From Chaetorhynchus papuensis (lineage: Eukaryota; Chordata; Aves; Passeriformes; Rhipiduridae), in the NCBI GenBank assembly GCA_013396525.1, contig VWYX01000885.1, positions 248,001-312,000 on the forward strand: a DNA stretch of 64,000 nucleotides, read 5' to 3'. Under the pieces are notes generated by a model. The model ran no database searches, was not told the DNA's origin, and saw nothing but the letters and a program-made list of their open reading frames with translations. Every line of letters begins with the position of its first letter. Position 1 is the stretch's first letter. Of the stretch, positions 1 through 12,500 are shown one piece after another. A program made the translations under genes and the position numbers.

Positions 1-783
1 TAGAACACGTCCTAAGTGAAATCATGGTTCTGCTGAAGTTGATACTCCATTTATACTTGATTTTGTATGGACCTCCAGATACACTTGGCACTATTGGAGT
101 AACCTTGACTGTAGCAGTTAATTCTGCACTACACTAGAGCATGTTATGCTGGGGTTTCCATTCTCCGTGCTTGCTCACAGAGAGAGAATGATTAATAACT
201 TGGTATAGTAGGAATGATGTTTCCATTTCATTGAACATGGCATAAGATTTACTCAAATAAAGTTGTTTCAAATTAAAGACTGTGTTTATGTGCATTTAGG
301 GGAAGGGTATAATTTCCTGTTTGTCATTGTTGCTCTGGGACACCATTTTGTGTATTGCATTTAACAGCTCTTTTCCATTTGTCCCACCTCAGTCGTAGCG
401 GGGGCAGACAGACTCAGGTGGGGCACAGTTAAACTGTTGTGATGGAATTCACCTCACCTGTCTTTAGCTGTCTGTGCTCCTTTTGTAGTTGAAAGAAAGG
501 AAGAAAAGAAAGATAGGAGTGTTCATCCCAGGCTAATGTGGGTGAAGAGGAATTGCCTAATGGAAGTGCCTCTCTCTGTATTGACCATGCAAAGAACCTG
601 GACAACTTGTGTGTACTAGGCACTTCATATATGGAGGGCTAGAGTTCCTGCAACAAATTCATCAAGCCAGTGGCATATAAGTCTGACTGCTGAAAACATC
701 ACAGAACTCTCAGACTGTCTCTGGAATAGTCACGAGGTATAATGCTGGATAGAGTGCACATTAAAAAAACCCTCACTATTGCC
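1..783 (+). other. RMDN2 intron, no other feature seen
   Basis: AT-rich sequence inside the intron that precedes exon A. No exon-like conserved open segment or repeat family was recognised. The preceding RMDN2 exon must lie left of the window. Confidence 0.6.
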
Positions 784-1105
784 ATAGAATCATAGAATCA
801 TTAAGGTTGGAAAAGACCTCTTTAAGATCAAGTCCAGCTGTGAACCCAGCACTGCCCTGTTCACCACTAACCTGTGTCCCCAAGTGCCATACCCACACTC
901 CTTTGAACACTTCCAGGGAGGTGATTATATCACTTCCCTGGGCAGCCTATTCCAGTGCCTGACCACCCTTTCAGTAAAGGAAGTTTTCCTAAGATGCAAT
1001 CCAAACCTCCCCTTGGTGCCATTTCCTCTTGTCCCATCACTTGTTACCTGGGAGAAGAGACTGACCCCCACCTCGCTACAACCTCCTTGTAGTGCAGGTG
1101 GTTTT
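784..1105 (-). mobile_element. CR1 LINE, 5'-truncated 3' end
   Basis: The + strand begins 'atagaatcatagaatcat' then 'aaggttggaaaagacctc', the complement of the avian CR1 3' terminus. Reading the - strand gives the end of the CR1 ORF2 protein: LFSQVTSDGTRGNG, then LRKTSFTERVVRHWNRLP. The copy is about 320 bases long, truncated at its 5' side as is typical of CR1, and sits inside an RMDN2 intron in the antisense direction. Its reading frame is still recognisable, so it is a moderately young copy. Confidence 0.93.
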
Positions 1106-3470
1106 GTGTGAAATGTGCTTACGTGCATTTCACTTTTAAACATTGTTTTAGCTTGGTGGGATTTGTGAAATAAAAATGGCCAACTGCGTACATGTTTGGG
1201 CTTTTTAAAAGTCTGAGTAGTGCAAAGCAGCACCAAAGCCAGACAAAATAAAGACTAAAACCTCAGTAAATCAGTTCTGATTAAATCTCATAAGAAAATA
1301 AAGTAACTGCCAGAAAGAACTTGTGTTTTCAATAGTTAATTATAACTCCTCATGGAAAAACTACAACTTTGTTTCCTCACTATTGCATAACAGCAGACAT
1401 GATTGTGGTAATTATATCTGTGCAGTGTGTATCTCCAGGGTGTTGTGTGCTCTTGCAGAGAACAGTGTAGTACATTCCCTTTATTTTTACCCCATCTCTT
1501 CCTCCCTCTTGATGTGATGGACCAAGAACTATAGAAATCCCCTTCCTCTTCCAAAAGGAGGGACAACACAGCACCAGTAGATTGGCGTGAAGAAAACAGC
1601 ACTTTTGCAAAAATTGTTTTAATAATTCTTGCAGAATGTGTCTCAGAAACTTTACAGCAGTAAGGGAAATGAAATGGGGAAGGATATTGTATACATACCT
1701 ACAATCAGAAGTTTTAAGCAGCGTGCTGCAGTTTGTAACACAGCGGGAAAGCAGTTCAGGGGCAACAAAAGCTTGTTGCTTCAATGAGTGGGATCTTCAT
1801 GATTGCTGGAGAGCTTCTGTAAAAACACTTTATGTTCTTAAAAGAAGCTTCAAGAGTGAGACACGTGAGAGAGAATGAAAACAAAAGCTTTATTTTTGTA
1901 ATATTGTTTCTCTCTGGGTTATAATTGTTAGTGCTTTTGTGTGAGACGCTTACTGACAACATGTAACAAATGTAACAAAGGCGTTGGGACCCTGCTGAGC
2001 AGCTAGCAGGACTTGACCCGGATGCCTTCTGTCTCCACGCAGTGTTGCTCTTTGTAGCTAGAGACTTTGGGACCAGATGAGAAAACATAATGTTATGCAT
2101 TTTCCTGTTGCATGCTGACCTGTATTTCTAGTCTTTGCAATGGTATTTTTAGGGCAGTTTGCAACAGGAAGTAGCTAGAACTTGATGTCTGTTCAGAGGG
2201 GAAGCATTCTGGTTTGTAGCTGTGGATAGTTATGAGAGAGTGGATTCTCATATTTTCCATTTATTAACTGGCTAATTGCTGGATATAGGTGGAGCTGGTA
2301 GGGGGAGCAGCAACAGCCCTGCAGATATTGAGAAGCGAGGGAATAAAGCAGGAATAATTTAAAACCATCCAAAACCATTTAAAATTTTATATCAGTAAGA
2401 CAGACTTGACTTCAAGGCTGAAGTCTGTTATTTGAATTGCAGCTCCTTCTGAAAAAGAGATGTCCCTGTGTGATTAATATTTCACCTCCAAGTCTCTGAT
2501 GAGAAGCTCTCTTTCTTTGCCTCTGTGTATCTCTTCTCTGTGTTGCCTCTGCATAGATCAGGCCAGACAATATAGAACCTTGTTTTTTACCATTTTTTGA
2601 CTCATCTGCTCTGTGACTGGAGCCATCAGTGCTGTGGCTCAAATACTGATGTGAAGGAAAGAAGTCCTGCCTTTTCTTTACAGATGTGGTAGAAGTGTCC
2701 AAAGGAAAGTGGCTTCACTCCTCCATTTAAACAGTCTCTTCTTTCATGTGGCATTTCTTAGCAACTCCATCCTTTGCTAGAGTTGTGAGGGTTGGGTGAT
2801 GGAGCCAAATACCTCATGGCAGTAACCAAAGCAGTTTCTGTCAGGTGTCAGTGTATGCACTTCTTAGTCATGTGCACTGTGTGGCAATATGACAGTTCCC
2901 TAAAGTCCTTTTATAGCAGCTCATTTTCCTGTAATGAGAAGAGGTCATTGGCAAGTGTTGTTTGTCAGATTGGAAGAGCTAAAAATGAAGCCTATTTCTT
3001 AACAGCGGTTGTCACCAGCTTCTGTGTAATAAGTGAACTTGTTATGCAAGCTCCAAAAACACTCACATTTTTACTGCAGCAACAGCTTTTCATAATGTAG
3101 GAAAGTAGTCAAGTGCATAGATTATCATGCAAAGCTTGTCTATCTCATGAAAACCTTAACAGGTTTCGAGCACTATTTCTAGCCTTAGGCTTATAAAAAA
3201 GGTAAGATGCTATGAAACCTAGAATGTACTTTAAGCTTTGAACATGGGAATAATCTTATTTTGAGGATGTTGGTGTTTGGTCATATGACTGTAAAATCCA
3301 AAAGACTGCTTTGAGCTGGCCAAACTGGCACTGTAAAGCATTCATTTACAGGTTCTTTTCCAAAATACGTTGTGTAAGCAGTACAATATGAAAGACAGTA
3401 TTTACTGCAAAACTGAGAAGCAACTCTAAAGAAATCTGACTTTAAAAAAATTTATTTTTTTTAATTCCAG
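1106..3470 (+). other. RMDN2 intron, no other feature seen
   Basis: Plain AT-rich intronic sequence between the CR1 copy and exon A. The short open frames on both strands have no recognisable protein similarity. Confidence 0.6.
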
Positions 3471-3569
3471 GTAGCTCAGTTGTCTTGGATTGAAAAGAAA
3501 GTAGCTGCTGCTCTCTTTGGGACTCCACCAACTTCAACAGTAGAAGAAGCATTGCAGAATTTCCTTAAG
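3471..3569 (+). CDS. RMDN2: RMDN2 coding exon A (33 codons, phase 0/0)
   Basis: A polypyrimidine run and 'ttaattccag' precede the exon, and 'gtgagt' follows it, a near-consensus donor. It encodes a helix with LSWIEKKVAAALFG, then a PPTST turn, then EEALQNFLK. This is the most strongly conserved block of the family and the basis for recognising the gene. The open reading continues past the donor, but the sequence after LK has no family similarity, so the splice is the better reading. Confidence 0.93.
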
Positions 3570-6500
3570 GTGAGTCCTAGCCAAGGGTCTTCCTGTATTG
3601 CTGTTTACCAGCTGTTGCATGTGAGTGTTGTCAAGATGTCTGTTCAACAGACTACGTTCAGGAGCTATAAATTCGGGGCTCTTCTAAACACCACTGAGAT
3701 CTCTATTAAAATATTTTTTGTTTTCAGTTTTAGAATTAGTTTCGACATGAGTGGACACCTTTCTTTTCTTTATTTAGTTTCAGGAAATTCTCCAATGAAT
3801 TGCCCTGGTTAATAGTTACTGAATTGAGTGTGGTATGGTATAGATTAGTTATATATGCTTTTGAGACAAATGAACTACAGTGATAGTTGCTGATTTGCCT
3901 GTTTCTGCAAGAGCATTAACATAGGCAAGGAAAACTTTGACATTGTGATGCTTCTCTTTTTCTGATCTGAAACTTTTTTTCCACTGAATTTCAGTAGAAG
4001 CCTTTCTTATTTGTGGAGATGAAATTGCCTTGGTAGTGAAGTAGAGAAGAAAGCTCTGTCATATAGGTCCATGTTTCTGGGCATTCTGCTTGAACACAGT
4101 TACGAGAAAACACCATATGAATAAAATAAATCTCTCTTTCAGTGCCTTCCATGTTTCTACTTCTGGAGCTCAAAAGCACACAAGCGTACAAGTTTTTCAC
4201 TTGACTGGATTCAAAGCATAACCTACTATCATTACAATTACTTTCAGAAAGTTTGTCAAAGAAATAGGACAGGCAGATTTTCTTCACTATCAAGAGTGCT
4301 TGTTTTCTACGTTCTTAGTCTGTTTAAAGATTGAATGATCTCCTGAATTTTGGACAGTACAATACATTACCATCTTCCCAGATTAAGAGATTTTATCTCG
4401 AAGGTCAAATTCCAAAAGTGCTAGAAATAATTTGAAACATTCACTTTAGCTTCAGGGTGTTCTGTGGCAGGCTGCAGAGTGACTGTGGTTTTAAGTCATC
4501 TTCAGCAACAAAAATCAAATTACTGTCTAAAAGACAACTGTTTGGGTTTCTTTTTCAGTTGTTTGATTCTGCACAGTTGTGGTGAAAGCAGCGTTGTTTT
4601 GGTCCAAGGATTACAGCTATTATAAATTTCACTGATGTAATTTTTCCCTCTCAAAAGCTGTTTTTTGATTAAAAGCTGCTTCTTCATTAGTAGATAATTA
4701 GTAAGGGTTTTACTCATCTTGCAAGCTTTTACATCCTTGATGTGTTTTTAAAAAAAGATGTTCTTGAACTTTTTTAATGACCTGAACTTTTCAGAAGATG
4801 GTACTTTGAAGAGAAAGGTGAACCCAGAGCTAGAAGATAAGATTCTGTGGAAGAGAAATAATTGTAAAATTGATAAACACAGTTCTTTACTCATTACACA
4901 AAGTGTGAATGGTTGGTTGCTTTCTTATTTCTCTGATGAAGAAATAAATATTCATAATCTAGAGACAGTGGTATCTTCAAACCTACCATGCAAGTGAATG
5001 AATCCAATAGATCTTGTACAGAATGACCCAAGATCTTTACAGAGCACTTAGGGAGAGAGGAGAGCAAGCAGTACAGAACATTTTTATGTGTTCGCTATCA
5101 GCATCTCATGTGCCTGGTTTAGGATTTGAGTTTTGTATTTTCTTGTTTTCTTGATGTTCTTCTGAAATGCTACTAAACAAATTGCATTACATAGAGTAGG
5201 GATGATTCTGTCTGATGTTTGAGGAAATGTAATGCATTACTAAAAATGTTATGCAGACCACATAAATCTCATCACACAAGTTTTATGTCTATTTTCTCTC
5301 CTGTTTTTTATTATTTAGGCAGAAGAAATGCATCCAGGATATTCCAAATGCAATTATGTGTATTTGGCAAAGGTAACCAAGTTCTTTTAAAAATAATGAT
5401 TTGTAGACTCTGGTGTTCTTACAGTGGTCTGATTGGAAACAAAATGTTTTTTCTTCTCAGTGCTATAAAGATCTTGGCCAGAAAAACAATGCACTGAAGT
5501 ACTGTGATTCTGCGCTGTCAATTCTCTCAGTTACTAATGAGGTGGGTATTGAGAGCGATAACTTGTTCCCTTGTGACTGCTCTCTTGTCTTTGGCATCCA
5601 TTATTGCACTGCCGGTAACAGCATAATGTTTCAGTTTTTCCTCTGAACACAGAACATTCCTTTTTCCTCCACTCTAGGTTGACTCATTACAGTTGTCTGT
5701 ATCAACAGCTTTAAAAAAATCTTTGTGTAGGGAACTGTCAGGGACTTGTCTGTATCAGAAATTGAATTGTACTCTTTGTAATTTAACGCACTTCATTAGA
5801 TCATCTTGAGTACAAGCAGTTAAGTGTGTCACTCTATCTGTGCTGAAATTTTCCCCAGACTATGTTTTCCTCAGTTGAAAGCACTCTGGATTTTTTGTCC
5901 TACAGTCTCTATCTCTGCTCCTGAAAGCCTCTGGTTTGTGATTCTTGTCAAGGGCAGTATGTTAACCACAGCAGAGGTAGATGAGTTATTCAAGATTGCC
6001 TTTGTCTTTAACCACAGGGCAGTTAAGGAGGCACAGTTCTTCAAGTCACATCTGCTGGAATATAGTTCTTTCTAAGAGATTACTAGATTCTTCTTGAGGC
6101 CCATTTGAGTATTTTTGGTATGTGGACACACAATTTCTACAAATATTTAAGAGATTGTAAGTTGTTTTATATCTCAGATATAAACCAAGTCATGGCAAGA
6201 AGGTTCACTCTGTGTGATCTCATGTAGAAGCAAGTCCCATGACTGACCTATGACTGGAAACATCTTACCATCCTAGAGCATGACAAGTTCAAACCTGAGC
6301 TTTGTCAGCCTTAGGGACCCCCTTTGAGCACAGCAGATGTGGTATGGAGAGAGAGAGGTGATTCCTGAGAGGAATTGGCCCTCTCCCACTTAATTCTTTG
6401 AAGTTAAGGAAAAAGACCATTAAATAACTCTGTAACTTGATTGACAATAAATGCTGTGTGTGGAGCATGAACATGTTTATGTCAAGTGTTCCTGCTGGGA

Positions 6501-9500
6501 AGAAAGGCCAGTGTGTGCCTCACCAGCAGCTGCTCCTGGGTGGCCTAATTTTTGGCCCAAGTTATAGTACGTACCAACCATAAATTAAGTAACCATTGCT
6601 TAAATTCAGTGTTTCTTTAAATATGTATTGATACAGATATGACATTAACAATGATTTAATTCTGCTTTATTCTTTACTTACTGTTAAAATATACCTTCAG
6701 CTTGCCTATTACACAACATAGGCAGAACAAGACTGCTATAAATTATCTGTTTAATTTCCCATCACATTTCTGAGGTATCAGCAGACCTGAGAAGGAGAGG
6801 GAACCCTGAGGTGAGAGCAGGAATTCAGGAGCAGTCTGAGGGATAGGTGTATGTATTCTGGCAAGCAAGGTGATGATGAGAATAAGAATTACACTGATAT
6901 GTGAACAGAAGAGTGAGCATCAGATGGGCCCCAAAAATCTTTCATCCATCTGAAGAGGACAAGTTGATTTGACGTCTCCAGTTTTTGACTAATTCTATAG
7001 ATATCACAGATTTGTCTCCTTTGTCTTGTTTACTTGTGATGTGTTTTGAGTTAAGTTTAGAAAAAAAGAGTCCAGAAAAATATGGTATCAGGGCAGTAGT
7101 ATGTAATTCAATTTTAAAAAAAACAACCAAGCAGTCAGCACAGGGTAAAAAACCCAAGTGCACGCTGAAAGAAATTACTGTGAAATGGAGATCTGGAACA
7201 TGAACTCTGCTGTTGCTGACTGTTACCTCAAATCCCATCTGAATTCGAATATTACATGTTGTTTTGGTTATTGTGTTACAGAAAGACTGTTACTGATTTT
7301 TGGGAAAATGTGTTGGAAGTGAAGTGGTTCAGGGCTTGGAGCTGTATGTAGGAATAACACTTAGTGAGATTAGTTTAAGAGAGGGAAGAGACTGTAATAA
7401 GACTGAAGAGGCATTGGGGAGACAGTAATAAACGTGCTAATAAAGTGCCTGAATTGACTGCAGCCCTGTAGAAGATGGGGTTCTTGATCTGAAAAAAAGC
7501 ACAGGTCAGCAGCAGTCTGAGGATTTCTTTCGGTTTGCCACAGTACAGGATCTCAAGGTTGTCAGCAGTGTGGTATTTTGTCACAGTCATGTGAAACCCA
7601 TCATTCCCAAGTGTAATCATAGTTTCTCACATGAGTTTTCTCTTTCTTCAAGCAGGGGAATTTCATTTATTGTTTTTAGATGTTGGCTTCTACTGAGAAA
7701 CATGTATTTGTACAAAGGCATAAAATCAGGAGCAGACTGAGAGACAAAGTTGCTGGAAAGGTGCCACACTGAGGAAATGTATAGTATTTCATGATACAAA
7801 TCATCCTGCAGAAAAATAATCATAGACAGTGGTTTACTTTTTATTGCTTCTGAGCATCCACAGTTTCCAATGACTTCTGGGAACCAGAGGTGCTTGGCAT
7901 CAGTAAAGTAGCCCATAGCTCATTTTAATCCTCAGGTCAAATTCTCAGCTGCAGTAACTCAGGACACTTCTTTGACACTTTTTCTAGGATTCATTTCATG
8001 TAACATTTCGAGTTAAGTGATGTTATTTTTGTCTTGAATGTTATATCATGTCCAGATATACATTCTGTGCACTTACAGAATATGTTTGAATTCAAGGGGT
8101 AAAGGGGCTTCCAAACATAGCTAATTCTTGTTAAAGAAAAAAAAAATCAGACAGCCTGTTTCAAACCTATTGTGAATCTTAAAAAGGATATGCAGAAATT
8201 ATAAAAAAAGTAAAAAGTTCTGATTGAGTGAGTCCTGTAAATTAAGAGTTACAGGAGGATTTTTAAAAACATGACAGTTTTTTGAAATAGTTTGGCACAT
8301 TTTTAACTTATCAGTATATGCTTTTTCTTTTTTTTTAAGGAAATATGTGAGATTTGGTTCAAATTACATCTGGAAAAACAAAGCTGATATTACAGTGCAA
8401 CTTAAGAGACCTTTCTCTATCCTCTCTAAACAAAAACTTCCAATGAATCATGCAATCCTTCCTTGGCCATAAATACTGTCATACTGTGGAGTGGTACTTC
8501 ACTGCTGGAGGTGCATGGGACATTAAATTGTCCAGTTTTTCTCTGGTTGCTGCCCAGGTGGATAACCTCAGGGTCCTGGGAAACATTTGCCCCTTCAGTA
8601 AAAGAGATCCTAATGTTCAGGGCTTCTGTGAGTTACTGTAAAGGGCTTAACAGCTGCTCTGTTCATCTAGTGAATGTTGCATTACCCTTACTGAGACTCA
8701 TTACTTTGTAGTGTGCTCAAAGCCTTGCTGAGTGTGACTACATGAAGGGTTGTTGAAACCAGATGTGGTGGACTATTGTGGTAGAACAAAATTACTTTTT
8801 TAAATTTGAAGACAAAAATGTAATTTAATTTTGAAAGCACAAGTGTCTGTCTTGCGTATAGAAAGACAAAACGAGTGTGTGTGTGTGTTTGGTTAAACAC
8901 ATGGTCCTTTGCTTGTAAGGGGAATAAGACACTAATTTCTTGTTTATAATAAAGATTCTTTGAAATTTTCAAGGCTGGAACTTGTAGAATTTCAAGTCTC
9001 AATGTAGGAATATAAAGTATAATAGTCAAGAAATTATTTTTTCTTGTATCTGGAGATGAGCATGAGAGTAAACTCTGTGCTTGTAGGACCACAAAGGAGG
9101 TAACAGCCTAGCAGAGAAAGAGATTAAAATTTCAAGGTTATAGTCTCGATTACATTTTTTTTAATGAATCTGAAAAGCCGCAGTTGCATTACAAGAAGTG
9201 TAGTCTTGGAAGAGATGAAGACAGCAAAGCAGGAAAAATGCAAAGGAAATCTATTTGCACTGAGTTGCTGAAAGTCATACTTAAAATGCAGATAAAAACC
9301 TCCCTAAAGCTGAGAATGTGTTTTACAAAATTATTGGTGATTTTGTGCACTCCTTCTCAGTAATTAGAAATTATGACAGTTCAGAGTCAAAATTAACAAG
9401 CGAGAGAGAGTTAGATATTACAGAAATTGATGATTATGGCATTCACTTCTTACAGGTGTAGAATGGCAGGAAGCAGAGAGTTGTTAAAGGCTCTGCTTCA

Positions 9501-12500
9501 GCCTCAGTGATATCTGAAACTCTTGTGGAGGAGGAGATAAATGTAGTTAAAGGCAGCAACAGTGGCTGAAGCTTTACACAAGAATGCAGCTGCTGAGGAG
9601 AAATCATACTCATACAATTTCCTTACAATTTTTTTACATCACCATAATTGATCTCCCTGGCTATTAATTTCATTTTTAATATCATCTGTAAGGAAAAAAG
9701 TGAGAGTTGCAGAGGGATGGAAGAGAGGTCAACTATAAACTTTGGCACGCATCAGCTGTTCTGATACAACAGACCATTTGTATATCTAGATTTTCAAGAT
9801 TTTGCAAGAAGTACCTACTCCAGCCACCATAGATTGGTCATATGATCAGACCTTGTTGCGATATTTCCAACAGATCTCATTTGAAGCTGCTATGGTAATC
9901 TGCCCTTCTAAGTAGGATTTTGAGGAGAAAAGTAATTTACTCTTGCTTTTAAAGTGAAGGTTACAAATTATGGCCTGTTTTTGAAAAAAACTACCTACTG
10001 AAACTGAATAATTTGGGCTAACCTTATAAAAGTGTTTTTGTTTTCTCATTGACCACAATATTTTCTTTTCACAACATCTTCAGCTCAATACGAAATGTCA
10101 TTTTTTTCAGAGAATATTTGTTGCTTTAGATTTTTTGCACATTTGTCCTCCAAATGGCCAGCAAAACTTGATGGTGTTTTAGTAGAAAAATAATAGAAGG
10201 GTTCAGATTTGTGTTCATTTTGAATTCTAGGCTATTGTTTTCCTGCTAGTACTGTTTGTGGAGTTGAACAAGAGTTTCCTAATAGCTACCACGAACTCAA
10301 AGCTAAAATATTTTTTGAGTGTGCTTTAAAGAACTATTCTTTAATTACTGGGTTTATATACAATGAGTGTGACCACTTCAAGCTCAGGGAATACACTTTT
10401 TAAAAACATTATAAAGAGATCAGACTTCAAACTTAAATTCTAGGGGAAAATGATACATTTGTTAAAGAGTTGCTAAAATAATTTGAGACTGCCCATATTT
10501 TACATTATTTTGCACTTCAAAGAATAGTCTATTTTTCTCTTAGTGGTCAGACCAATTTTCTGTCTGCATGTTTTTGAAGTTCTTGAGAAAAGGTTTGTTT
10601 GCATCGTGTACTTATTTCTTCTTTCCCTCTGAAAATGATTCTGAAAAGTGATGAAGATATTTTTTGTAGTGTCACAGTTTCATACCTAAGGATGAAATCT
10701 GTCCTGATAAATACCAACTTTATTATATTTATGATTAAACTGACTATCACACAGTATTCGTTTCAACATCCTATCAAAGGTAACACAGTTTTAGCACAGT
10801 TCTTAGTCCAGCAAGACTGGTCAGCAGCCAGTTCCCCAAAGTGTGGAGTGTGTCTGCTCCACTGGCGTTCTGATGATGCAGGGGCAGAGTGGGAGCAGTA
10901 TTCACAGAGGTGGTGGTACACAGCAGGATTACAAAAATGGATCTGCGAAAACCTATTTTGAATTTTTGTAGAGTAGCTGGGCCAAGTCAAACTTCTGGGA
11001 TTTTGAAATATAGTGTCTTGGAGGCAATATACAGGGTGAAGGAAAGCCTTGATGGGCATCTTTGTGAGGGGGCTGTAACTGGGTATGATTGTGTTTGCAG
11101 CAGTGTTTCAGCAGTGACTGCACAGAAAGAAAAGCTTTAGATCCCATCATGGGAGAGGCAGCAGCCAGAAAGAGGAGAATGTCTTGAACACCAAAAAATG
11201 ATAGGTGAGATTTAGTCTTTGAAGTTAGAAAAGAACCAGTGGATTAAAATTTTACATGACTATTCACTATTTTAAATTGTATTCTGCTGTTTTGTTATTT
11301 TTCAACAGTAGTCTTTGAATGAGCTGAACTGTTTATTCATATTCTTCTGGGTGAGAAAGGGTATTTTTCGTTCTACTTGAATAATATCTGAAAATGTGTA
11401 ATTATTGTCAGCTGCATATTTTAAAGCTGTGCTTGCCTTTATCCTAAAAGCCTTGAGAAGTTATAGTTAATCCCCAGAGGAAGGTAGGGATAGTCTGAAA
11501 GAACATAGAATGCCCTAGCTTGTGAGATGCAGCAGTGATATAGAAGGTGACACGTGGATGATTGCATTGGTGTATTGCAGTATCAAAGGAGAAAACTCAT
11601 GGTGTTATACAATTGTTAGTGCACACTACAGTCACACCATCTGTGAGAGTCTGTCAGAAACCAAGAAGGGACAGGATAGCATCTAGCTTTGTATGATTTA
11701 GACTGTCCACAAGAGCTATTGCTCTCTAACAGTCCTTGTGCATGTTTGGGAGTCTCTTCTGTTACAGTCCAGGATTTCTCCTGGAGCTGTGAGGGAATGA
11801 TACAGCTGTACCCAAAAGCAGGAGTGTCTCTCGGCACCTCATTGCTGTTACTGCATATCAGAGTACAGCTTTAGACCACCCTTGCAGCCCAGCTCGTTTA
11901 ATATACCATGCTGCTCTGCTGACTTCAGTGAAACCCTACAGGATGCATGTCAGCTTGGGATTTGGCAGTGGTTGCACACAATTATGTTTTCGTTGGCTGG
12001 TGTAACCATTTTGGTTGTGGTCATGGGGCTGTATCATTCTCTGTTGATAGTTGGGACTTTGTCAACAAGTGCACACATGTGCAGTGCCTGGGTTGAGTGT
12101 GTTAGTGCATAAGGAAATAATTAGCAGAGATGGAAGGTAAAATCATTATCTTTCTGTCTTGGCTTTAATTACCATTTAATTTTTACATGCACATTTATAT
12201 GTGTAACTCTCTGGGTATATGTATCAGTAATTTTTTTTAAGCAGAAATGAACTGTCAAAATGTGGACTACTTCCAGTTAAGCCAACACTCCCTTTTTCCC
12301 ACCAGCTCTCTCTTCCTTCTTGCTCTTGTTTTCAATTCCCTCCCTCCCCTTGTTCAGTCCCTGGCCTCCCAGGTCTTTTTTTCCTGTGCATATCCCCTGT
12401 GAATGATGAAACATAAAAGTAAAGCAACAGATAGGAGTGGGGCAAAATACAGTCCCTGGCCCTGTAATTTGAATACCCTTTGTGCAGCAGTTTGCAGAAC

